Below are positions 35,086 to 42,810 of a stretch of 64,000 nucleotides of DNA, piece by piece (position 1 is the stretch's first letter; each line of letters begins with the position of its first letter). The DNA is from Bog-473 sp963754445 (lineage in GTDB: Bacteria; Actinomycetota; Acidimicrobiia; Acidimicrobiales; RAAP-2): positions 1,426,001-1,490,000 of the forward strand of contig CAVWFT010000002.1 in NCBI GenBank assembly GCA_963754445.1, given 5' to 3'. Under the pieces are notes generated by a model. That model was not told the DNA's origin. It made no database searches and worked only from the letters and a program-made list of their open reading frames with translations. The position numbers were made by a program, and so were the translations under genes.

Positions 35086-35466
35086 ATGGCCGACGACGGA
35101 CCGAACGAGGCTGCTGCCATGCGGCGGGCCATGCTCGGCGATGCCTACGTGGACGCGCAGGCCGCCGACCCGAATCCGGTGATGGGGGAGTTCCAGGAGT
35201 ACATCACCGACATGGCGTGGGGTGTCTGGGCCCGCGGCGGCGCGCTCACCACGCGTGATCGCAGTCTCCTCGTCCTCGCCATGACGGCCGCCCTCGGTCG
35301 GATGGAGGAGTTCAAGCTGCATGCGGGCGCCCGGGAACGAACCGGAGTGTCCGACGACGAGCTCGACGAGCTGCTGTTCCAGATCGCCGCCTACTGCGGC
35401 GCGCCAGCGGGCATCTCGGCCAGGCGGGCGCTCCAAGCCGTCCGGGCCGAGGAGGCGGGACGCTGA
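35086..35466 (+). CDS. Carboxymuconolactone decarboxylase family protein
   Basis: 126 residues, the size of PcaC. The CMD core is LTTRDRSLLVLAMTAALGRMEEFKLHAGARERTGVSDDELDELLFQIAAYCGAPAG. AhpD cysteines are absent, and the helix carries the His of HAGARERTG as in decarboxylases. PcaC converts 4-carboxymuconolactone to enol-lactone, but no other protocatechuate gene is present, so the reaction here is unassigned. ATG 35086 has GAAGAGGAGG upstream, and the dehydrogenase gene starts right after its stop. It is not closely like the CMD protein at 2336. Confidence 0.88.
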   Translation: MADDGPNEAAAMRRAMLGDAYVDAQAADPNPVMGEFQEYITDMAWGVWARGGALTTRDRSLLVLAMTAALGRMEEFKLHAGARERTGVSDDELDELLFQIAAYCGAPAGISARRALQAVRAEEAGR

Positions 35467-35467
35467 C

Positions 35468-36322
35468 ATGGTGACGCTCGGCTTCGTCGGTCTCGGCAAC
35501 ATGGGGAGCGTCCTGGCGGCCAACCTCGTCTCCAGCGGCCACGTCGTCGTCACCCACGATGTCGCCGGCGACGAACGGAACCCCGAAGGGGCTCGCTTCG
35601 TGGCGTCGCTCGAGGAGCTGGCCCGTCTGGTCGATGTCGTCGTGCAGAGCCTGCCCGACGGATCCGTGTCGGAGCAGGTTGCCCGCTCCCTCGTGGCGTC
35701 CGAAGGGCGGAGGGTCCGCTCGGTGGTCGACACGTCGACCATCGGGGTGGTGGCCGCACGGGCTATCGACGCCCTTCTGTCCGCGGCCGGCATCGATTAC
35801 CTGGACGCGCCGGTGAGCGGAGGTGTGGCGGGGGCGCGGGCCCGCACGCTCAACGTGATGTTCGCCGGTTCCGACGCGGCCTGCGCCGAACTCGAGCCCG
35901 TCCTGACTTCGTTGAGTGATCGGCGCCGCCGGGTGGGGGACCGGCCCGGCATGGCGCAGGCCTTGAAACTGGCCAACAACTTCCTTTCGGCCACGGCGCT
36001 GGCGGCGACCAGCGAGGCGGTGGCCTTCGGGGTGTCGGTCGGACTGGACCTCGCCACCATGGTCGAGGTGCTCGACCAGTCGAGCGGGCAGAGTGCGGCC
36101 ACTCGTGACAAGTTCCCGAACCACGTTGTGACCGGAACCTACGCAGCGGGATTCACCAACACGCTGATGGCCAAAGACCTCCGCCTCTACCTGGGCGAAG
36201 TGGAGACGCAGCACGCACCGACGGCACTCGGGCCGACGACGGCGGCACTGTGGGAACGCTTCGCCGCCGCCCAGCCGGGCGCCGACTTCACCCGCATCTA
36301 CCCCTTCGTCGAGGAGACCTGA
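35468..36322 (+). CDS. 3-Hydroxyisobutyrate dehydrogenase-family (beta-hydroxyacid) dehydrogenase
   Basis: 284 residues. N-terminal Rossmann motif LGFVGLGNMGSVLAANL, substrate motif DAPVSGGVAGARARTLNVMFAG, catalytic Lys in ALKLANNFLSATALAATSEAVAFG, and the C-terminal helix KDLRLYLGE. The family oxidises or reduces beta-hydroxy acids such as 3-hydroxyisobutyrate, tartronate semialdehyde or 6-phosphogluconate. ATG 35468 directly follows the CMD stop. It is the last gene of the SDR-TauD-amidohydrolase-CMD operon, fitting late conversion of a small hydroxy acid released from the substrate. The next gene is convergent. Confidence 0.9.
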   Translation: MVTLGFVGLGNMGSVLAANLVSSGHVVVTHDVAGDERNPEGARFVASLEELARLVDVVVQSLPDGSVSEQVARSLVASEGRRVRSVVDTSTIGVVAARAIDALLSAAGIDYLDAPVSGGVAGARARTLNVMFAGSDAACAELEPVLTSLSDRRRRVGDRPGMAQALKLANNFLSATALAATSEAVAFGVSVGLDLATMVEVLDQSSGQSAATRDKFPNHVVTGTYAAGFTNTLMAKDLRLYLGEVETQHAPTALGPTTAALWERFAAAQPGADFTRIYPFVEET

Positions 36323-36364
36323 GCGCAGCCTCCCGACATCTGTCTCGCGGGAACACCTGGACGC

Positions 36365-37357
36365 TCAAGCCCCGCCCGTCGCCGGCCAGTGGCCGGCCAT
36401 GAAACGCCTGACTTCGACTTCGATCGCCTCGTCCTCGGGAGCCTGCCCGAGGTAGCCGCCGTGCCCGGCGGCCTCCGTCACGTGGAGCTCCGCCTCGATG
36501 CCCACGGCGCGCAACGCCCGATGGAAGCGGACGGTGTTGGAGAGGAAGAGATCGCGCGTGCCCGTGGTGAGAAGTGTCGGCGGGAACCCCTTCGAGAAGT
36601 CGGCGAAGAGCGGCGAGAGATACGGGTCCTTCAGGTCGTGACCGTTCGCGTACAGAAGGTTGGCCGGCATCAGGCTCTTGGTGAGCAGGTTGTCGAGGCC
36701 CAAGTTGGTCCGGAAGGTGTCGCCCGATTCGGTCAGGTCGGCCTCGGGGGTGCCCAGGACGGCGGCCGCCGGAAGCGGGAGTCCCTCGTCGCGTGCCCGC
36801 AGGACGAGGGCGGCCGCCAGGTTGCCGCCCGCCGAGGAACCCGAGACGATGACGTCCTCGGGCCGGTACTGCTCGAGCAGCGCTCGGTAGGTGGCGACGC
36901 AGTCGTCGAGGGCGGCGGGATAAGGGTGGTCGGGCGGCATCCGGTAGTCGACCGACCAGATGCGGCACTGGCCGCGACGCACCACCCGGAGTGCCATGAG
37001 GCGAGCGAGGTCACCGCCCCCCGTCACGAAGCCGCCGCCGTGCACCTCGAGCACGACGCGTCGGTCGTCCGCGGCCACGCCGTGCGGCGTGATCTCGTAC
37101 ACCGGGACACCCTCGACGTCGATGAGCTCGGAATCGGCCGGGACGGCTCCTCCTCGGTCCCCGATCATGGAGGCAACGAGCTCGTCCTGCTGGGCGACCA
37201 TGGCGCGCCATGCATCGAGGTCGTCGAGCGGAGGGTAGTCCTCACCCCCGAAACTGCCGAGGGCCAGGATCGACTGGGCCTCGGGACTGACCGAAGAAGG
37301 AATCGGAATTTCCCGAGCCGGTACGTGCAGCGACTGTGCGGACTCCGTCGAGGTCAC
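36365..37357 (-). CDS. Alpha/beta hydrolase (hormone-sensitive-lipase family)
   Basis: 330 residues. The HSL-family oxyanion motif HGGGFVTGG, nucleophile elbow GSSAGGNLA, acid in TTGTRDLFLSN and His in AAGHGGYL are all present. It should hydrolyse a short-chain or bulky ester or lactone in the cytoplasm; there is no signal peptide. The start is GTG 37357 with GGAGACGAT upstream; the frame to 37531 lies within the repeat-bearing regulatory region. It is divergent from the P450-SDR-TetR-ferredoxin operon and probably shares its regulator, so the ester may be a precursor or product of the P450 substrate. Confidence 0.92.
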   Translation of the reverse strand: MTSTESAQSLHVPAREIPIPSSVSPEAQSILALGSFGGEDYPPLDDLDAWRAMVAQQDELVASMIGDRGGAVPADSELIDVEGVPVYEITPHGVAADDRRVVLEVHGGGFVTGGGDLARLMALRVVRRGQCRIWSVDYRMPPDHPYPAALDDCVATYRALLEQYRPEDVIVSGSSAGGNLAAALVLRARDEGLPLPAAAVLGTPEADLTESGDTFRTNLGLDNLLTKSLMPANLLYANGHDLKDPYLSPLFADFSKGFPPTLLTTGTRDLFLSNTVRFHRALRAVGIEAELHVTEAAGHGGYLGQAPEDEAIEVEVRRFMAGHWPATGGA

Positions 37358-37461
37358 ATCGTCTCCGTTCGATGGTGCAGTGGGGCGACCCATTGTGCCC
37401 GGGGTCGGCCCGCGCCTGCCGTGTCGTGCCCGCTCACGCGTTGACCGGTCTGCAGGGGAGA

Positions 37462-37510
37462 TGCTAAGCAAGTGCCCAGCAAATGCTGAGCAGGTGCACA
37501 GCAAAGCCCG
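37462..37510. repeat. Four 11-bp-phased AGCAA repeats (operator array)
   Basis: Tandem units AGCAAGTGCCC (37467), AGCAAATGCTG (37478), AGCAGGTGCAC (37489) and AGCAAAGCCCG (37500) repeat exactly every 11 bases, about one DNA turn. Overlapping them are two TGCTnAGCA palindromes at 37462-37470 and 37484-37492, 22 bases apart. The array ends 20 bases before the P450 ATG and lies in the divergent region with the hydrolase. It is very probably a regulator-binding array, with the operon's own TetR protein (39631) as the best candidate. Confidence 0.65.
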
Positions 37511-37529
37511 CACACGGACTGGAGCCGCC

Positions 37530-38813
37530 ATGCCCGACTTCGACTCGGTCGATTTCTTCGCCGACGCATCACTGCTCGAGGATCCCTACCCCTACTTCGA
37601 CCATCTCCGGTCGAAGTGCCCCATCCTGCCGACCGAACCCCACGGGGTCATGGCCGTGTCGGGGTACGAGGAGGCCTCCGAGATCTATCTCGATCCCGAG
37701 AACTTTTCCTCCTGCAACTCGGTGATCGGCCCGTTCGCCGCCTTTCCGGTCCCCCTCGAGGGCGACGACGTCGGGGCCATCGTGGACGAGTACCGCGACC
37801 AGCTACCGATGGCCGAACACATGGTCACCATGGACCAGCCCATGCACACGCGAGAACGGTCGCTGATCATGCGCCTGCTGACTCCGAAGCGCCTCAAGGA
37901 GAACGAGGCGTTCATGTGGAGCCTGGCCGATCGGCAGATCGACGAATTCGCCGGCGACGGCCACTGTGAGTTCATCGCCGCGTACTCGCAACCCTTTGCC
38001 ATGCTCGCGGTGGCCGACGTGCTCGGCGTGCCGGTGGAGGACCATCAGCGGTTTCGAGAGGGCTTCGGCTTGACCGGCAATCCCGGACAGCTGGGGGGCG
38101 CCGGTGACGGCATGGCGGGCAACGCGTTGAACTGGCTCGACGACTGGTTCAGCGAGTACATCGAGGACCGGCGTCGCCAGCCCCGCGGCGACGTGCTGAC
38201 CGACCTGGCCCTCGCCACCTACCCCGACGGGACCACGCCCGACGTGACCTCGGTGGTGCGCACGGCCACGTTCCTCTTCGCCGCCGGCCAGGAGACGACG
38301 GCTCGACTGCTGGCCGTCGGGCTCAAGTACCTCTGCGAGTATCCCGAACTCCAGGACGAACTCCGGGAGCACAACGAGCGCATCCCGGGCTTCATCGAGG
38401 AGGCCCTGCGCATCGAGAGCCCCGTCAAGGCGGACTTCCGCCTGGCCCGAAAGTCCACCACCGTGGCCGGGGTCGACATCGCTGCAGGCACGCCGGTCAT
38501 GTTGCTCAACGGTGCCGCCAATCGCGATCCGCGTCTCTTTGATGCCCCCGACGAGTTCCGCGTCGATCGCCCCAACGCCAAGGTGCACATCGCCTTCGGT
38601 CGTGGTCCCCACGCCTGCCCGGGCGGCCCGCTGGCCCGAGTCGAAGGTCGGGTCAGCATCGCCCGGATTCTCGAGCGCATGCGGGACATCCGATTGTCCG
38701 AGGAGCACCATGGTCCACCCGGCGATCGGCGGTTCGAGTACGAGCCGACCTGGGTGTTGCGGGGCCTGCACAAGCTGCACATCGAATTCACCCCGGCCGA
38801 GGTGACGGCGTGA
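37530..38813 (+). CDS. Cytochrome P450
   Basis: 427 residues. The heme loop FGRGPHACPGG places the axial Cys at 363. The I-helix reads FAAGQETTARLL and the ExxR motif lies in FIEEALRIESP. The start at ATG 37530 has GGAGCC 6 bases upstream and gives the normal DPYPYFDHLR N-terminus; the longer frame to 37380 runs through the repeat array. It is the first gene of an operon with an SDR (GTGA overlap), a TetR regulator and a 3Fe-4S-type ferredoxin, its likely electron donor. Hydroxylation by the P450 followed by oxidation by the SDR is the natural reading. The substrate is unknown. Confidence 0.95.
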   Translation: MPDFDSVDFFADASLLEDPYPYFDHLRSKCPILPTEPHGVMAVSGYEEASEIYLDPENFSSCNSVIGPFAAFPVPLEGDDVGAIVDEYRDQLPMAEHMVTMDQPMHTRERSLIMRLLTPKRLKENEAFMWSLADRQIDEFAGDGHCEFIAAYSQPFAMLAVADVLGVPVEDHQRFREGFGLTGNPGQLGGAGDGMAGNALNWLDDWFSEYIEDRRRQPRGDVLTDLALATYPDGTTPDVTSVVRTATFLFAAGQETTARLLAVGLKYLCEYPELQDELREHNERIPGFIEEALRIESPVKADFRLARKSTTVAGVDIAAGTPVMLLNGAANRDPRLFDAPDEFRVDRPNAKVHIAFGRGPHACPGGPLARVEGRVSIARILERMRDIRLSEEHHGPPGDRRFEYEPTWVLRGLHKLHIEFTPAEVTA

Positions 38814-39556
38814 GCGCCCGGGTGGCTGTGGTCACGGGGGCGGCCTCGGGCATCGGGCTGGGGGTGGCGCGCCGGCTGGCCGCGGACGGTCACGCCGTGG
38901 CCCTGCTCGACTTCGACGGCGACGGGGTGCATCGAGCCACGGCCGAGCTGTCGGCCCAAGGTCGACAAGTGGCCGGCTTCCATGTGGACGTGGCGGACCG
39001 CAGCGCCGTCGAGGCGGCCTACGCGTCGGTCCGTTCCGATCTCGGGCCGGTGACGATCGTGGTGACCAGCGCCGGCGTGGAGGCATTCGAGCCCATCGTC
39101 GAGATCACGCCGGAGAAATGGGACCGCCTCCTGGCGGTGAACCTGACCGGTACGTTCACCTGCCTCCAGTTGGCCGTGCCGGACATGATCGAAGCCGGGT
39201 GGGGCCGGATCGTGACCATTTCCTCGTCGAGTGCGCAGTCCGGCGCACCGAACATGGCGCACTATGTGGCGTCCAAGGGGGGGGTGATCGGCCTGACCAA
39301 GGCCTTCGCCCGTGAGCTGGCCCACCATCAGATCACCGCCAACACCATTCCCCCGACCATCGTGGACACGCCCATGGCTCGCAAGGGCGAGGCCCACGGC
39401 GACGTGCCGCCGGTCGAGACGATGGCCAAGATGGTCCCGCTCGGACGGGCCGGAACGCCCGAGGACATCGCGGCGGCCTGCTCCTACCTCTGCTCCGACG
39501 AGGGTGGCTACGTCACCGGACAGGTGATCGGCGTCAACGGAGGGATGTACATCTGA
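38810..39556 (+). CDS. Short-chain dehydrogenase/reductase
   Basis: 248 residues, classical SDR: VTGAASGIG, DVAD, NLTGT, catalytic Ser in TISSSSAQSG, Tyr-Lys in HYVASKGG, and IGVNGGMYI at the end. Acidic LLDFD after strand 2 favours NAD(H). GTG 38810 overlaps the P450 stop by 4 bases, so the two are translationally coupled. It is a close paralogue of the SDR at 32202, with shared blocks through the whole length. It likely oxidises the alcohol formed by the P450. Confidence 0.93.
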   Translation: MSARVAVVTGAASGIGLGVARRLAADGHAVALLDFDGDGVHRATAELSAQGRQVAGFHVDVADRSAVEAAYASVRSDLGPVTIVVTSAGVEAFEPIVEITPEKWDRLLAVNLTGTFTCLQLAVPDMIEAGWGRIVTISSSSAQSGAPNMAHYVASKGGVIGLTKAFARELAHHQITANTIPPTIVDTPMARKGEAHGDVPPVETMAKMVPLGRAGTPEDIAAACSYLCSDEGGYVTGQVIGVNGGMYI

Positions 39557-39630
39557 GCCCGGCCGCCGCAACCGGGCGAACGGCTGCGGCCGGTCCGAGT
39601 GAGCCCGCCGCCGGGGCGACGACCAGCGGC

Positions 39631-40239
39631 ATGCCCCGACGGCTGGGCACGGAGACCTCGAAGAACCGGACCGCCCTCCTCGACGCCGCCGAACGGCTCA
39701 TGCTCGAGGAGGGCTACGCCGCGGTCACCTCCCGCCGGGTTGCTGCCGTTGCCGCCCTCAAGCCTCAGCTCGTCCACTACTACTTCCGCACCATGGACGA
39801 CTTGTTCCTTGCGCTCTACCGGCGTCGGGCCGACCTCGGGCTCGAGCGTCATGCTGCAGCCCTGGCTTCGGACCAACCCCTGTGGGAGGTCTGGGAGCTC
39901 AGCCGGGACCCCCGGGGGACGGCCCTGACGATGGAGTTCGTGGCGCTGTCGAATCATCGCAAGGCGATCCGGGCCGAGATCGCGGCGTCGGCCGAACGTT
40001 TCCGGGCCGACCAGCTCGAGGGCATGGAAACGGTGCTCGGGCGCTATGCGGTGGACCTGGAACTCGCACCGCCGATCGTGTGCACCGTCCTCTTGACGGC
40101 GATTTCGCAGTTCCTGGTCATCGAACAGGAGACGCTTTCCATGTCGACCGGCCATGCCGAGACCGTGGCATTCGTCGAGCAGCTGCTCACCCGCCTGGAG
40201 GGCCCGCGTCGTCGCGGGAGCGGGTCGCGCCGAGCCTGA
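39631..40239 (+). CDS. TetR family transcriptional regulator
   Basis: 202 residues. The DNA-binding domain is TSKNRTALLDAAERLMLEEGYAAVTSRRVAAVAALKPQLVHYYFRTMDDLFLALY. The ligand domain has the MEFVALSNHRKAIRAEIAASAERFRADQLE pattern seen in mycobacterial TetR proteins next to P450 and steroid genes. ATG 39631 is used; its ribosome-binding site is weak. It lies inside the P450-SDR-tetR-ferredoxin run, 74 bases after the SDR, so it likely autoregulates the operon through the phased repeats at 37462-37510. Confidence 0.9.
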   Translation: MPRRLGTETSKNRTALLDAAERLMLEEGYAAVTSRRVAAVAALKPQLVHYYFRTMDDLFLALYRRRADLGLERHAAALASDQPLWEVWELSRDPRGTALTMEFVALSNHRKAIRAEIAASAERFRADQLEGMETVLGRYAVDLELAPPIVCTVLLTAISQFLVIEQETLSMSTGHAETVAFVEQLLTRLEGPRRRGSGSRRA

Positions 40240-40298
40240 GGCGGTGTCGTAGCATTCAGCACCGCGGAACGCCCGCGAGAAAAGGAGCCCTGAGCGCC

Positions 40299-40490
40299 AT
40301 GCGTGTTGTCGTCGACTTCGATCTGTGCGAGAGCAACGCGCTCTGCATGGCGATCCTGCCCGAAGTGTTCGAGGTGCGCGACGACGACTTCCTCTACCTG
40401 CTCGACGAGCATCCCCCTGAGGCGCTGCGCGAGAAGTTGATGGAGGCGGTCCGCACCTGCCCCAAGAACGCCATCTCGATCGAGGACTGA
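40299..40490 (+). CDS. Ferredoxin, [3Fe-4S]-type, P450-associated
   Basis: 63 residues. Cluster ligands are Cys10 and Cys16 in DLCESNALCMAI and Cys54 in RTCPKNAISIED; the middle position that is Cys in 4Fe-4S proteins is Asn13. This three-cysteine layout (C-x5-C...C-P) is typical of small ferredoxins beside actinobacterial P450s. It carries electrons from a ferredoxin reductase to the P450 at 37530. ATG 40299 has AAAAGGAG upstream. It ends the operon and is followed by a strong hairpin. No dedicated ferredoxin reductase is near. Confidence 0.93.
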   Translation: MRVVVDFDLCESNALCMAILPEVFEVRDDDFLYLLDEHPPEALREKLMEAVRTCPKNAISIED

Positions 40491-40496
40491 GCGGTC

Positions 40497-40527
40497 AGAG
40501 CGAGCGGGCAGTGCGCCCACTCGCTCT
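40497..40527. terminator. Strong hairpin terminator between convergent genes
   Basis: AGAGCGAG pairs with CTCGCTCT over 8 bp, then one C/A mismatch, then GGGC/GCCC with a 5-base loop AGTGC. It lies in the 47-base gap between the convergent ferredoxin and binding-protein genes. A clear bidirectional terminator candidate. Confidence 0.7.
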
Positions 40528-40537
40528 GGGCCGAGAC

Positions 40538-41797
40538 TCAGTTCTGGACCGTGGTCGTCCCCGGCAGGTCCGTGCCGCAGTAGGTGTTGGGCGACGACGG
40601 GACGAAACCTTTCTTCTCGGCGATCATGTACCAGCCGCAGGACTTCGGAAGGTCGTGACCGAAGGCGGTGGAGTAATTGATGTTCTCGGGCAGCAGACCG
40701 TTGCCGTTGTAGCTCTTGAGGCCGCGCAGGTCCTTGATGACGGCGGCTTGCGTCGGGTTCTTCCCGGCCAACTGCAGCCCCTTGATCATGAGGTCGGCAC
40801 CGAGCCACGACTCGTACTGGCTGAAGTTGGGGAACTCGCTCGACGTGAAGTGTGCGTACTTCTCGAGGGCCGCCTGCATCTGCTTGGTGCCCGAGTTGGG
40901 GAGGTCGAAGGGGCGGAACTCGGTCTCGAAGTAGCCGCCCTGCACGGAACTCCACGCCGGTGACTTCACCGTGCTGGGCTCGTAGCCGGTCGGGAAGAGC
41001 AGGACCTTGGGCTTGAGTCCCTCCTGGTGCAGGGCGCTGGCCAGGGCGTCGTTCGAGTTGTCGTCGAGCCCGGCGTAGAAGGCGTTGCAACCCTTCTGCT
41101 TCGCCACGAGGGCAGGAGTGGTCATGGCGACGGAGCCGAACGGGATCGACGTGTCGAGTACGCCCTCTTTGCCACCGGCGTGCTCGAAGGAGTCGACCGT
41201 GCCGATGGCCGAGCGCGACGACGAGGGGGAGATGCCATAGCCGTAGGAGCAGACCACGCTACCGCCGTGCTGCTTCATGAAGCCTCCGATGGAGGTGTTG
41301 ACGGGGTACTTGGGATCGACGCTCCCGACGTCGGAGGCGAACATGTTCGTGAAGGGCTGGGTGCCCCACTCGGGCCCGTCGAAGAACCCGCCGGTCACCG
41401 GCACGCCCTGCTGATTCGGGGGCTTGTCGGCCAGGAAGAACAGTGGGCTGTCCGAGACGATGCCGAAAGCGCCCTTGGACAGGGCCTCCTGGACGGCCGT
41501 CGCGACGGCGGAGGGGCTGGTCTGATCGTCGAGCACGAGCCCTTGGAGCTTGTGACCGTTGACGCCGCCCTCGGCGTTCTGCATGGCGATGCGGGCGTTG
41601 AATCCGGCCGCCGCCTGGCTGAACTCGGACGACCCCTCTCCGGTCAGGGACGTGACCATGGCGAGCAGGATCGGCTTGCCGGACGTGGACGCTCCGGCCG
41701 TCTCAGCACCCAGCGTGATCATCGCCGATGCGGCGGTGATCGTGGCCAGCGTCGCCAGTCCCAGTCGGCCCAGCAGCCGACCTGAGTGAGCACTCAT
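40538..41797 (-). CDS. ABC transporter substrate-binding protein, branched-chain amino acid type (orphan)
   Basis: 419 residues. An N-terminal signal peptide is visible (basic start, hydrophobic LGLATLATITAASAMITLGAETAGA), followed by the Leu/Ile/Val-binding fold: ILLAMVTSLTGEGSSEFSQAAAGFNARIAMQNAEGGVNGHKLQGLVLDDQ. It has several cysteines near the C-terminus (KSCGWY, TYCGTD) that may form disulfides. It should bind a small ligand outside the membrane. No permease or ATPase is adjacent, so it must share a transporter encoded elsewhere. ATG 41797 has GGAGGAGAAC upstream. Such proteins in actinobacterial catabolic loci often bind aromatic or steroid-like acids rather than amino acids (inference). 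Confidence 0.9.
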   Translation of the reverse strand: MSAHSGRLLGRLGLATLATITAASAMITLGAETAGASTSGKPILLAMVTSLTGEGSSEFSQAAAGFNARIAMQNAEGGVNGHKLQGLVLDDQTSPSAVATAVQEALSKGAFGIVSDSPLFFLADKPPNQQGVPVTGGFFDGPEWGTQPFTNMFASDVGSVDPKYPVNTSIGGFMKQHGGSVVCSYGYGISPSSSRSAIGTVDSFEHAGGKEGVLDTSIPFGSVAMTTPALVAKQKGCNAFYAGLDDNSNDALASALHQEGLKPKVLLFPTGYEPSTVKSPAWSSVQGGYFETEFRPFDLPNSGTKQMQAALEKYAHFTSSEFPNFSQYESWLGADLMIKGLQLAGKNPTQAAVIKDLRGLKSYNGNGLLPENINYSTAFGHDLPKSCGWYMIAEKKGFVPSSPNTYCGTDLPGTTTVQN

Positions 41798-41878
41798 GGT
41801 GTTCTCCTCCCCAAGAATCACCCGGATCCCCCCGGGTTCCAGGTCCATGGCATACACGCCCGTGGCCCTCAATGCGTG

Positions 41879-42598
41879 TCAGGCGGTCGCCACCTGCAAC
41901 AACGCATCGGCGGTCAGTGCCGGCTCGGTGATCATCAGATCGTGCCCGGTGTCGATCTGCCACAGCCGGCCCTGGGCACGGGCCTCTTCCATGAGCGAGC
42001 GATCCCGGGTCGGCAGGGTCGAGCTGCAGATGATGTGGAACTGCGGAATGGCCCACAAGGCGTCCTCGTTGGTGAGGGCGAGCGGTTGCTCGAAACACTT
42101 CCAGGGATGCCCGGTCAGCCGCTCGGACATCCAGGCCAGGTCGTGCGGATCGGTGACCCCGTAGAGGAGGCCGGCGTCGGGGGCAGGGAGCAGCACGAGC
42201 TCGATACCGTCGACCACCTCGCCCATCGGCCGGACCGCATTGATGACCGGTCCCGCCACGTCGACGAGTGATTGACCGTTGCGCGGCGTGGCGGCGTCGA
42301 GATAGACCAGCTTTGCCACCCGGTCGGACGCCAGGTCCGCTGCGCCGGTGATGACCATGCCCCCGTAGCTGTGCCCGACCAAGATGACGTCGCTGAGGTC
42401 CTCGAAGTGCAGGACGGCGGCGATGTCGCGCGTGTGCAAGGCCAGGTCGACCGCGTCGGTGCGCAGTCCGGACCGTTCACCCAAGCCCGAGAGCGTGGGG
42501 GCATACACCACGTGTCCGGCCGCCTGCAAGAGGCGCGCCACGCGCTGGTAGCACCATCCGCCGTGTCCACCCCCGTGCACGAGCACATACGTCGCCAT
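41879..42598 (-). CDS. Alpha/beta hydrolase (methylesterase-like)
   Basis: 239 residues. HGGGHGGWCYQRV is the oxyanion region of the plant methylesterase/hydroxynitrile-lyase-like branch, GHSYGG the nucleophile elbow, and DTGHDLMITEP carries the catalytic His. It probably cleaves a methyl or other small ester. ATG 42598 starts right at MATYVLVHGGGHGG; the longer frame to 42901 overlaps the divergent GH3 gene and is discarded. It is divergent from GH3 across 212 bases and upstream of the binding-protein gene on the same strand (81-base gap). A link to sugar use is not evident. Confidence 0.9.
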   Translation of the reverse strand: MATYVLVHGGGHGGWCYQRVARLLQAAGHVVYAPTLSGLGERSGLRTDAVDLALHTRDIAAVLHFEDLSDVILVGHSYGGMVITGAADLASDRVAKLVYLDAATPRNGQSLVDVAGPVINAVRPMGEVVDGIELVLLPAPDAGLLYGVTDPHDLAWMSERLTGHPWKCFEQPLALTNEDALWAIPQFHIICSSTLPTRDRSLMEEARAQGRLWQIDTGHDLMITEPALTADALLQVATA

Positions 42599-42810
42599 CT
42601 GCTGCGAACCTCCCCGTGTCACCGCTCCGCTCGTGCGGTCGGCGTCGTCGGTCACGGTAACCCCGGGGGAGTCCCCCGTGCGTGCGCGAGCCGCCGACTC
42701 GTCCCGGGACGCTCTGGTAGAAAGCTTCGCAAAGCTTTGCAGTCGGTCGACGCGGTCACGGTTGCACCAAAGAGTGACCGCGCTCGTCCGCACGACGACG
42801 GAAGGAAGAG
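42599..42810. promoter_or_regulatory. Divergent region with perfect palindrome, hydrolase / GH3
   Basis: AAAGCTT repeats with a 10-base period (42721-42737), and GCAAAGCTTTGC at 42729-42740 is a perfect 12-base palindrome, 70 bases before the GH3 start. The form fits a LacI-family operator. It differs from the TGnTAGCGnTA sites upstream of GH2 and xylA, so a second regulator may be involved. Confidence 0.55.
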
